In this document: positions 9,001 through 16,532 of the stretch, in pieces
Position numbering within the stretch: position 1 is the stretch's first letter
Layout of the letters: the number at the start of each line of letters is the position of its first letter
From: DATBRC01 sp036560485
GTDB lineage: Bacteria > Pseudomonadota > Gammaproteobacteria > Burkholderiales > Burkholderiaceae_D
Direction of reading: 5' to 3'
DNA: 64,000 nt
NCBI GenBank assembly: GCA_036560485.1
Contig: DATBRC010000018.1
Location: forward strand, 1-64,000
Position numbers and translations under genes: made by a program
The notes under the pieces: model-generated
What the model was told of the DNA's origin: nothing
The model's input: only the letters and a program-made list of their open reading frames with translations
The model's database searches: none

Positions 9001-12000
9001 TCACGTTATCGGTCAAGTCTTTCCAGGTACCTGCCGCACCCGGCACGTTCGCTTGTCCGCCGAGCTTACCTTCGACGCCCACCTCGCGCGCCACCGACGT
9101 TACCTGATCGGCAAACACGGCGAGTGTGTCGGTCATCTCGTTGATGGTGTCGGCCAATTCGGCGATCTCGCCTTTCGCTTCCACCGTCAGTTTTTTCTTC
9201 ATGTCGCCGTTCGCGACGGCGGTCACCACCTTCGCGATACCGCGCACCTGGTTGGTCAAGTTGGCCGCCATGAAGTTCACGTTATCGGTCAAGTCTTTCC
9301 AGGTACCGGACACACCACGCACCTCGGCTTGCCCGCCCAGCTTACCTTCGGTACCGACCTCACGCGCCACGCGGGTCACCTCTGCCGCAAACGAGTTCAA
9401 CTGGTCCACCATGATGTTCACGGTGGATTTCAATTCGAGAATCTCGCCCTTGACGTCCACGGTAATTTTCTTGCCGAGGTCGCCGTTCGCCACCGCGGTC
9501 GTCACCTGCGCAATGTTACGCACCTGGTCGGTCAGGTTGGACGCCATCATGTTGACCGAGTCGGTCAAGTCTTTCCACGTACCCGCAACACCGGTCACGA
9601 AAGCCTGGCCGCCAAGTTTTCCTTCCATACCGACTTCACGCGCCACACGGGTCACCTCGGACGCGAACGAACGGAGCTGGTCCACCATCGTGTTGATGGT
9701 TTCTTTCAGCTGCAAGAACTCACCGCGCACGTCCACTGTAATCTTGCGCGATAAGTCGCCGTTCGCTACCGCAATCGTCACCTCGGCGACGTTACGCACT
9801 TGCGCAGTCAAGTTGGACGCCATGCCGTTCACCGAGTCGGTCAAGTCTTTCCAGGTACCTGACACACCGGCCACCTCAGCTTGTCCACCCAGCTTACCTT
9901 CGGTACCGACCTCACGCGCCACGCGCGTCACCTCAGCGCCGAAGGTCGACAATTGGTCCACCATGATGTTAATGGTGTTCTTCAATTCCTGAATTTCGCC
10001 GCGTGCATCCACGGTAATCTTCTTGGTCAGGTCACCGTTCGCCACCGCGGTCGTCACCTGCGCAATGTTACGCACCTGCGAGGTCAAGTTGGACGCCATC
10101 ATGTTCACGGAGTCGGTCAAGTCTTTCCACGTACCTGCAACGCCCGGCACCTGACCTTGTCCACCCAGCTTACCTTCGGTACCCACCTCACGCGCCACGC
10201 GGGTTACTTCGTCAGCAAATGTCGAGAGCTGGTCCACCATGATGTTAATGGTGTTCTTCAACTCCATGATCTCGCCCTTGGCTTCCACGGTAATCTTGCG
10301 GCTCAAGTTACCCTTCGCCACCGCGGTCGTCACGTCGGCGATGTTACGCACCTGGTTGGTCAAGTTGGCCGCCATCGAGTTCACCGAGTCGGTCAAGTCT
10401 TTCCACGTACCGCCGACACCTTCCACCTCGGCCTGACCGCCCAGCTTACCGTCGGTACCCACCTCACGCGCCACACGCGTCACCTCGTCAGCGAAGGTGG
10501 AGAGTTGGTCCACCATCGTGTTAATCGTTTCTTTCAACTGCAGAATTTCGCCCTTCGCTTCGGCAGTAATCTTGCGCGACAAGTCGCCGTTCGCCACCGC
10601 GGTCGTCACGTCGGCAATGTTACGCACCTGGTTGGTCAAGTTGGCCGCCATGCCGTTCACGGAGTCGGTCAAGTCTTTCCATGTACCGGATACACCGGAC
10701 ACCTCAGCCTGTCCACCCAACTCACCTTCGGTACCCACCTCACGCGCCACACGCGTCACCTCGGCAGCGAACGATGACAGCTGGTCCACCATGATGTTGA
10801 CGGTGGATTTCAATTCCAGAATTTCGCCCTTTGCTTCCACCGTAATTTTCTTGCCAAGGTCACCTCGCGCCACCGCGGTCGTCACCTGCGCAATGTTACG
10901 CACCTGGTTAGTCAAGTTGGCCGCCATACCGTTCACGGATTCGGTCAAGTCGCGCCAGGTACCGGATACGTCTTTCACTTCTGCCTGACCGCCGAGTTTG
11001 CCTTCGGTACCGACCTCACGCGCCACGCGCGTCACCTCGGCAGCAAACGTCGAGAGTTGGTCCACCATCGTGTTGATGGTGTCTTTCAATTCGAGAATTT
11101 CGCCCTTCGCTTCCGCGGTAATTTTTCGCCCCAGGTCGCCGTTCGCTACCGCAGTCGTCACGTCGGCGATGTTACGCACCTGCGTGGTCAGGTTGGCCGC
11201 CATGCCGTTGACCGACTCGGTCAAATCTTTCCACGTACCGGACACGTCTTTCACTTCAGCTTGCCCGCCGAGCTTTCCTTCGGTACCGACCTCACGCGCC
11301 ACACGCGTCACTTCGGCCGCGAATGTGGAGAGTTGGTCCACCATCGTGTTGATGGTGTCTTTCAATTCGAGAATTTCGCCCTTCGCTTCTGCGGTAATTT
11401 TTCGTCCGAGATCGCCTTTTGCCACCGCCGTCGTCACGTACGCGATGTTACGCACCTGGTTGGTCAGGTTGGATGCCATGCCGTTGACCGACTCGGTCAA
11501 GTCGCGCCAGGTGCCGGATACACCGCGCACTTCCGCCTGTCCGCCCAACTTCCCTTCAGTACCCACCTCACGCGCCACACGCGTCACCTCAGCACCGAAT
11601 GTCGACAACTGGTCCACCATTGTATTCACGGTTTCTTTCAGCTGCAGAATTTCGCCCTTCGCTTCCGCAGTGATCTTGCGCGACAAGTCGCCGTTCGCCA
11701 CCGCAGTCGTCACGTCGGCGATGTTACGCACTTGCGTGGTCAAGTTGGCCGCCATGCCGTTGACCGATTCGGTCAAATCGCGCCAAGTACCCGACACACC
11801 GGCCACCTCAGCTTGCCCGCCCAACTTCCCTTCAGTACCCACCTCACGCGCCACACGCGTCACTTCCGCGGCAAACGATGACAGTTGGTCCACCATCGTG
11901 TTGATGGTGTTTTTCAATTCAAGAATTTCACCCTTGGCTTCCACGGTAATCGTTTTGCCGAGATCACCCTTTGCCACCGCCGTCGTCACGTAAGCAATGT

Positions 12001-12616
12001 TACGCATCTGCGTGGTCAGGTTGGCTGCCATCCCGTTGACCGAGTCGGTCAAGTCTTTCCATGTGCCCGACACACCTTTCACTTGCGCCTGACCGCCGAG
12101 AATACCTTCGGTACCGACCTCACGCGCCACACGGGTCACCTCAGATGCAAACGAACCGAGACGTGCCACCATGGTGTTCACAATCTCGGCGGATTTCAGG
12201 AACTGGCCCTTGAGTTTCAATCCTTCGATTTCCATCGGCACTTGCTGACCCAGATCGCCTTCCGCCACCGAACCGATCACGCGAATCATCTCGTTCATCG
12301 GCGACACCAGGTCATTGGCCAGCGCGTTACTGGAGTCAACCAGTTTTTCCCATGAACCCTTCATCATCGGCAGCTCGATCCGCTCACCGACCTTACCTTG
12401 TTTGCCGACTAATCGCGCGACGCGTTCGAACTCGACAATCGTCTCGCTCGACATATCGATGATTTCGTTGAGCGTATCGGCAATCTTGCCTGGCATACCA
12501 GTCCAATCTTCCGGCATGCGCTGGGAAAAATCACCTTTGCGATAAGCTGCCAGCGTAGACAGCAATACCTTCATGTCGAGCGTATCGGTCGCGACCAATG
12601 CCATTGGTTGAGCCAT
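6089..12616 (-). CDS. Giant soluble multi-HAMP hybrid histidine kinase with three receivers
   Basis: This protein of about 2,175 residues has no membrane segment. Residues of about 20-1255 are HAMP repeats. Twelve are near-identical 92-residue units (276 bp), each with EVTRVAREVG, GTWKDLT and GEI-ELK motifs, and degenerate units precede them. A GAF-like domain (about 1275-1425), a coiled coil, HisKA (His in SHELRTPLN, about 1510), HATPase (about 1620-1750) and three receivers follow. Receiver 2 lacks the acceptor Asp (VVNPN), while receiver 3 is intact (LMDIMMP). The architecture recalls fungal group III (Nik1-type) osmosensing kinases. I chose the ATG at 12616, preceded by GGAAAA, over an ATG 12 bases upstream with no ribosome-binding site. 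It is coupled to the downstream hybrid kinase. Confidence 0.9.
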   Translation of the reverse strand: MAQPMALVATDTLDMKVLLSTLAAYRKGDFSQRMPEDWTGMPGKIADTLNEIIDMSSETIVEFERVARLVGKQGKVGERIELPMMKGSWEKLVDSSNALANDLVSPMNEMIRVIGSVAEGDLGQQVPMEIEGLKLKGQFLKSAEIVNTMVARLGSFASEVTRVAREVGTEGILGGQAQVKGVSGTWKDLTDSVNGMAANLTTQMRNIAYVTTAVAKGDLGKTITVEAKGEILELKNTINTMVDQLSSFAAEVTRVAREVGTEGKLGGQAEVAGVSGTWRDLTESVNGMAANLTTQVRNIADVTTAVANGDLSRKITAEAKGEILQLKETVNTMVDQLSTFGAEVTRVAREVGTEGKLGGQAEVRGVSGTWRDLTESVNGMASNLTNQVRNIAYVTTAVAKGDLGRKITAEAKGEILELKDTINTMVDQLSTFAAEVTRVAREVGTEGKLGGQAEVKDVSGTWKDLTESVNGMAANLTTQVRNIADVTTAVANGDLGRKITAEAKGEILELKDTINTMVDQLSTFAAEVTRVAREVGTEGKLGGQAEVKDVSGTWRDLTESVNGMAANLTNQVRNIAQVTTAVARGDLGKKITVEAKGEILELKSTVNIMVDQLSSFAAEVTRVAREVGTEGELGGQAEVSGVSGTWKDLTDSVNGMAANLTNQVRNIADVTTAVANGDLSRKITAEAKGEILQLKETINTMVDQLSTFADEVTRVAREVGTDGKLGGQAEVEGVGGTWKDLTDSVNSMAANLTNQVRNIADVTTAVAKGNLSRKITVEAKGEIMELKNTINIMVDQLSTFADEVTRVAREVGTEGKLGGQGQVPGVAGTWKDLTDSVNMMASNLTSQVRNIAQVTTAVANGDLTKKITVDARGEIQELKNTINIMVDQLSTFGAEVTRVAREVGTEGKLGGQAEVAGVSGTWKDLTDSVNGMASNLTAQVRNVAEVTIAVANGDLSRKITVDVRGEFLQLKETINTMVDQLRSFASEVTRVAREVGMEGKLGGQAFVTGVAGTWKDLTDSVNMMASNLTDQVRNIAQVTTAVANGDLGKKITVDVKGEILELKSTVNIMVDQLNSFAAEVTRVAREVGTEGKLGGQAEVRGVSGTWKDLTDNVNFMAANLTNQVRGIAKVVTAVANGDMKKKLTVEAKGEIAELADTINEMTDTLAVFADQVTSVAREVGVEGKLGGQANVPGAAGTWKDLTDNVNGLAANLTNQVRAIADVATAVTKGDLTRNVQVEAKGEVAELKDNVNEMIRNLRETTRQNAEQDWLKTNLAKFTRLLQGQRDLAAVSKMVLSELAPLINAQHGVFYMMDETHNETPKLKLLSAYAYTEGQKIKTEWLMGEGLIGQCAYEKKRILLTDVPREYVAIASGLGTATPLNIIVLPIVFEGKVKAVVEMSSFTLYSTIHQTFLDQLGESIGIVLNTIEANMRTEELLKQSQSLAQELQTQQEELRQTNLELEDKAGLLEEQKAEVERKNREVEITKLSLEEKAEQLTLTSKYKSEFLSSMSHELRTPLNSLLILAQQLSDNADKNLTPKQVEYAKTIRGSGKDLLGLINEILDLSKIESGTVTLDLAEAMFDTLHDQIERTFRPVAESRNLGFMVELSPQLPRATWTDEKRLLQVVKNLLSNAFKFTERGDVSIKIEPALAGWSVDHMALNRAETVIAFVVSDSGIGVSPDKQKLIFEAFQQADTGTSRKYGGTGLGLSISRELARLLGGELRLVSSEVGKGSTFALFVPLMAGENNRTVIDDDLVIEIQPKRLAREMAAPAPIQIQDDRDSIHARDRVLLLVENDAKFANILLAAAREKSFKGIVTSRGLDALELIERYKPTAITLDLHLADVDGWSILDRIKRNPATRHIPVEIISTEDDRARGLRYGAFDYLAKPVTAKEIQGALVGIVKFAERKVKNLLIADSDEVHRAGIVELIADDNVRVTMVSTGKEVLSSLSKKHYDCMVVNPNLSDMNIVDLLGSIQANDLTRHVPIIIYGSTELPKNEQERVRALMNKGIVKEVQSLERLLDETALFLHRVVSKLPDTQRKMLEKLYQGSDSLARKKVLVVDDDVRNIFALTSVLEHHKMEVSSAENGHTAIELLKEQPGIDIVLMDIMMPGMDGFETMRRIRTIKEFESLPMIALTAKAMKGDREKCIEAGASDYVSKPVDTDQLLSLMRAWLYR

Positions 12617-13205
12617 GATGTTTTCCATTTAAAAATATCCACAGGTAATACGCCGGCATTTCTTATTCAAAAACGCATGCGCATGAATGCACAAGCAAGC
12701 GAGAAGAGAAATGCATGGCTCAAAGTTTTATGCCGATCTGATTGAGGATGCGGAGTCAGAAATGAATAGGGACAAACAGTCGCTGCCATGTATGTCACTC
12801 CCTGCGTATTTCGTCATGATGAGGTTTAGTTGCCTGCGCCAATAAGTGGTATCGACAGTCGAAGCATGGACTGGACCACCATTAAATATTACCAAAGTGA
12901 AATGCAAATAATTGAGCGACATCAGTAAATTTCCATACTGCTCAATAATTAGCCCTGCACATTGTTTTAGCGCAAAGTAATGCCAAATTTAAAGTTATTC
13001 TATGACCAATAACCAAACTTGCCATCCCATATTTATGGCATAGCTTTTTTTCTGAATTTATGGTCGAATGAATTTCGCCTCGTTTCTTTTGCATATAGTC
13101 AATATGCGATTTTACAGATAGGAAACTAAATCATTATTGATGGACTGCGACGAAGCGACACGGATTGCATCGGCCAAAATTGCTTTCGCTATTTTTGCCA
13201 AACTA
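12617..13205. other. Long non-coding stretch upstream of the multi-HAMP kinase
   Basis: About 590 bases lie between the LuxR-type regulator and the kinase. It is AT-richer than the genes around it. I found no open frame with a ribosome-binding site, no strong hairpin and no tRNA. It presumably carries the promoter for the kinase pair, but I cannot point to convincing -35 and -10 boxes. Confidence 0.5.
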
Positions 13206-13976
13206 TCATGCGCTCAAAATACCGAGGAGCATGGCCTTGGAAACCGCCTGAGCGCGATTCCTTACTCCCAGTTTTACTAGAATTTGCTCGATATTGTATT
13301 TCACGTTATTTTCAGTCATCGAGAGGATTTGTGAAATTTCCCAGTTTGTTTTTCCCTGGTTCATCCATTGCAGGATCTCCTTCTGTCGATCGTTCATCGG
13401 CTCTTGTGATGAACCGGCAAGTCTTCCGTATTCCTGAATCGTGGTCAATGCCCGCATGAGGGCAAAATGCAGATGCGGCATCAGCAGCTTCAACAAAAAA
13501 ACCTCTTTTTCACCCACCTCGCCATAGATATTGGAAAAAATAAAATAGCTGCCGGATTTTCCGCGTACGTCGAGCACGCCATGCGCGGCGGTATTGCGCA
13601 ATCCATATCTTTTAAATGTATTCACCCATTCTTCAGGATAGCCGTCGTCGTCTCGGACAGCCTGGAATACGATTGGTTCCAGCGTGGCGCGCCAACGCTG
13701 GATAAGAGGACTGTCCGCTTTACCATCCGGGGTAGCAAGTGCATCGAAATATCCGCCAGGATAATTGTGGTGCAGCATATTGTGCACGTAAGAGCCATCG
13801 GGGCTGACCATACCATAGCCGCACACCATGGCGTCATGATGCAGGACGTTGACCACATCCGAATTGATCAATGCCAAAAGTGCATCACTGTCATGCACCT
13901 CAGTTGATCGCACAATGATTCTCATCAGTGCGTCAAGATTGATATCCAGTTCCTGGGCTTGCTTCAATACATCCAT
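13206..13976 (-). CDS. LuxR-family transcriptional regulator (EpsA-like), copy 1
   Basis: This 256-residue regulator has an N-terminal sensor-like region (about residues 1-180) and a C-terminal LuxR/GerE helix-turn-helix (about 190-250; NDRQKEILQWMNQGKTNWEIS and VRNRAQAV). Overall layout and the LLHHDAMVCGY-like segment recall EpsA-type regulators that sit near exopolysaccharide genes in betaproteobacteria. There is no receiver Asp, so control is not by ordinary phosphorylation. I chose the ATG at 13976 because GGAGG lies five bases upstream and it matches the start of the paralogue; an in-frame start further upstream adds 29 residues with no family support. Where the paralogue has NKEIA this copy has NWEIS. 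Confidence 0.8.
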   Translation of the reverse strand: MDVLKQAQELDINLDALMRIIVRSTEVHDSDALLALINSDVVNVLHHDAMVCGYGMVSPDGSYVHNMLHHNYPGGYFDALATPDGKADSPLIQRWRATLEPIVFQAVRDDDGYPEEWVNTFKRYGLRNTAAHGVLDVRGKSGSYFIFSNIYGEVGEKEVFLLKLLMPHLHFALMRALTTIQEYGRLAGSSQEPMNDRQKEILQWMNQGKTNWEISQILSMTENNVKYNIEQILVKLGVRNRAQAVSKAMLLGILSA

Positions 13977-14161
13977 GTATCCTCCGGATTTTTTGCAAGA
14001 TGTCCCTCTCACCAAGCATGCTTCTGCATTTTTTGCTCCTCTATCGGGAGCATTGTTTGCCAAAAAATAGTTGCGACAACATCATGAAAACCGTCATGCT
14101 GAATTTTTATTGATCGCAGACATATTACGCGAACAGTGAGTCGGCGCAAGCTGATGATTCT

Positions 14162-14929
14162 TCAATCCAAAAGTCCAAGCAGTATCGCACTGGAGACTGC
14201 TTGCGCACGACTTCTTACTCCCAGTTTGGTGAAAATTTGTTCGACATGATATTTGACATTTTTTTCTGTTATCGAAAGAAGTTGGGCGATTTCCTTGTTT
14301 GTTTTTCCCTGATTAATCCAGCGCAGAATTTCTCGTTGTCGCTCGCTGAGCGCTCCACGGCCGGATTCTGCAGGCTTGGCGAATTTCTGGTCTGCCGCTA
14401 TCGTTCTCATCAGTGCAAAATGCAAATGCGGCGTAATCAGTTTGAGTAAAAATACTTCTCTGTTACCAACTTCACCAGGCAGCCGGGAAAAAATAAAATA
14501 GCTGCCGAATGTCCCGCCGACATCGAGAATGCCGTGCCCGATTGTGTTTCGCAATCCAAATTTTTTAAAAATATCGACCCATTCAACCGGATATTTATTA
14601 TCGTCACGACCGCTTTGGAATAGAACCGGTTCCTTGGTCTCACGCCAGCGTTGCATCAGCGGGCTGTCAGCCCTGCCTTCAGTCGCGGCAAGCGCTTCAC
14701 CATAGCCGGCCGGATAATTGTATTGCAGAACATTGTGCACATAATTGCCGCCAGGACTGATCACATGGTAGCCGCACACCATGGCGTCATGATGCAGCAA
14801 GTCAGTCACCTCCGAATTGATCAGGGCAAGAAGGCCATTTGCATCTCGTACATCGTTTGATCGCGCCAGTATTTTCATCACTGCAGGGAGATCAGCCTCC
14901 CATTCTTTTGCTGCACTAAGTACGTCCAT
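14162..14929 (-). CDS. LuxR-family transcriptional regulator (EpsA-like), copy 2
   Basis: This 255-residue paralogue lies 185 bases upstream of the first copy on the same strand and is similar along its whole length (MDVL start, LLHHDAMVCGY, HGILDV, GSYFIFS, HLHFALMR). The C-terminal LuxR helix-turn-helix is canonical (SERQREILRWINQGKTNKEIA). A GGAAGAAGG stretch precedes the ATG. The pair arose by tandem duplication. Its 5' end faces two secreted-protein genes transcribed the other way, so those genes or a more distant polysaccharide locus may be targets; that is inference from position. Confidence 0.82.
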   Translation of the reverse strand: MDVLSAAKEWEADLPAVMKILARSNDVRDANGLLALINSEVTDLLHHDAMVCGYHVISPGGNYVHNVLQYNYPAGYGEALAATEGRADSPLMQRWRETKEPVLFQSGRDDNKYPVEWVDIFKKFGLRNTIGHGILDVGGTFGSYFIFSRLPGEVGNREVFLLKLITPHLHFALMRTIAADQKFAKPAESGRGALSERQREILRWINQGKTNKEIAQLLSITEKNVKYHVEQIFTKLGVRSRAQAVSSAILLGLLD

Positions 14930-15190
14930 CCTTCTTCCAAAATAGCACTTTTCTGCTTGTCAAAAATAAATCTTGTGATCGAAATTCGGAGTACTACCGA
15001 TGCTGGCAGCACATCCAAAAGGCTGGACTATAGCGTGAAACGGCTTTGATTTTTTATCGATTTGCCGAACGGCCAGTGTACGTTATTTCCACTGGTGATT
15101 AGTATGCATCGCAAAAGCAACATACATAAATTAATGGCACGCAACAATAAAGATCCATCAACGGAAAAAATATTATTCGTTGGAAATTTA

Positions 15191-16372
15191 ATGATGGCAA
15201 CGATGCAAAATAAATCAAGATTACATACGAGAATATGTTCAATTTTAATTGGCACCAGTCTGCTGACTGCTGTTATGCAAAGTCATGCCGCCAGTATTGC
15301 CTTCGACTATTACGGCTGGTTCTATGCACAATACGGGCTTACCAGCGCGCCTAACGATTTGGCATTGGTCGCGCCATATTCCAACTCAGGTTTCGCGATA
15401 GCGCCTCAGCAAGGCGCACTGCTGAAACCGTATGCGTTCACCCACAATTTTTTCGTCTTCAATCAATCAGCGATTCTGAATATCGTTTACCAAAACGCAG
15501 GCATATCGATGCCCGCACCGAATCAATATGGTGTGGTTTGGCACGCAAACTATATTGCTGATTTCCGCACAAAATATTTTGCGGCCTATCATCAGTACAT
15601 GAGCGACCTCAAGAATACGATCACCAGCAATGGCACGTACAACAATTTCGATGCGTTCTATCTGGTCGATGAACCGGCATTGCATCGCAATGTCTTTCTG
15701 GACCAGGCATTCCTGGATCAGTATGTCGCGGATTTCAAAACCTATTTCCCCGGCAAGAAAGGCGCGATCCCATTCGCACAAGATACCTCAGCAGGCGCGG
15801 CCAACTACGCACGAGGACCACATTACAATCCTCCCGGCACATTGGATGTCGTCATCGTAGAACCTTATTTCAACGTAAGCAGTCCAGGACAACCAACCGT
15901 TGCCTGCAGCGGCGTACAGAATTGGCTGTATCAAGGTAATACCGCTTCCAATATCAATTGGGCCAAGCAATTTGGAAAGCCGATCATCGTGGTCGGAGAC
16001 GGACGCTTGCAAGGCGGTTTGCCTTTACCAGATTGCTACATCAGTACAACCTACAACGTGCTGAAAGCGGATACAGCGATCAAGGGATTGATATGGTGGA
16101 TTTACGATAAGGATTACGTTGAAGGCCAGATAACCGGTGGAGGCAATAGCGCCCATTTGGTGAATTTGATTGCAAACTTGGGAACATCAAGCGGCGCCTG
16201 CTACAACACCAGCAATTACACCCATGTGACGTCCGGCCGAGCACATGACAGCATGGGCTATGCATTGGCCAATGGCTCCAACCAGAATATGGGTTTGGAT
16301 AATCTCTTTTACACAACCAAGCTGCGCAACACCGGCACCAATTATTACGCCATCGATAACACCTGTCCTTAA
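15191..16372 (+). CDS. Secreted glycosidase-like protein
   Basis: This 393-residue protein has a signal peptide (hydrophobic core about residues 15-28, cleavage near SHAA-S). The mature chain begins IAFDYYGWFYAQ and has a strand-helix pattern resembling a TIM-barrel glycoside hydrolase. An acidic FYLVDEPAL segment and a VVIVEPYF segment at strand ends could hold catalytic carboxylates. I could not assign a family, so hydrolase is inference. The ATG at 15191 is chosen because GGAAA lies just upstream and it gives a normal signal peptide; upstream starts would place a charged tail before it. A second secreted protein follows after 160 bases. Confidence 0.6.
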   Translation: MMATMQNKSRLHTRICSILIGTSLLTAVMQSHAASIAFDYYGWFYAQYGLTSAPNDLALVAPYSNSGFAIAPQQGALLKPYAFTHNFFVFNQSAILNIVYQNAGISMPAPNQYGVVWHANYIADFRTKYFAAYHQYMSDLKNTITSNGTYNNFDAFYLVDEPALHRNVFLDQAFLDQYVADFKTYFPGKKGAIPFAQDTSAGAANYARGPHYNPPGTLDVVIVEPYFNVSSPGQPTVACSGVQNWLYQGNTASNINWAKQFGKPIIVVGDGRLQGGLPLPDCYISTTYNVLKADTAIKGLIWWIYDKDYVEGQITGGGNSAHLVNLIANLGTSSGACYNTSNYTHVTSGRAHDSMGYALANGSNQNMGLDNLFYTTKLRNTGTNYYAIDNTCP

Positions 16373-16532
16373 AAATTTTTGAAATTCTGCTGCACAGATT
16401 GATGTAAGCGTCATCTTTATTTCCGTTTTTTTACAGCGATGTTTCCGATTCCATTCGGTTCGGATGAACGAAGTTTTTTCGACGAATCATTTGCATCAAC
16501 TAATAAGTATTTTTAATATTCAGGAGAAAAAC

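Noticed and set aside
8880..12150. Regular repeats that could suggest a CRISPR array or tandem DNA repeat
   Set aside because: The period is 276 bases, in frame, and encodes HAMP units; there are no short direct repeats with variable spacers.
7037..12355. Long plus-strand open frames opposite the multi-HAMP kinase, some near 400 codons, with internal repeats
   Set aside because: They mirror the repeats and codon bias of the minus-strand gene, have no ribosome-binding sites and break into several overlapping frames.
12728..12922. 64-codon minus-strand frame in the kinase leader
   Set aside because: No ribosome-binding site and no family resemblance.
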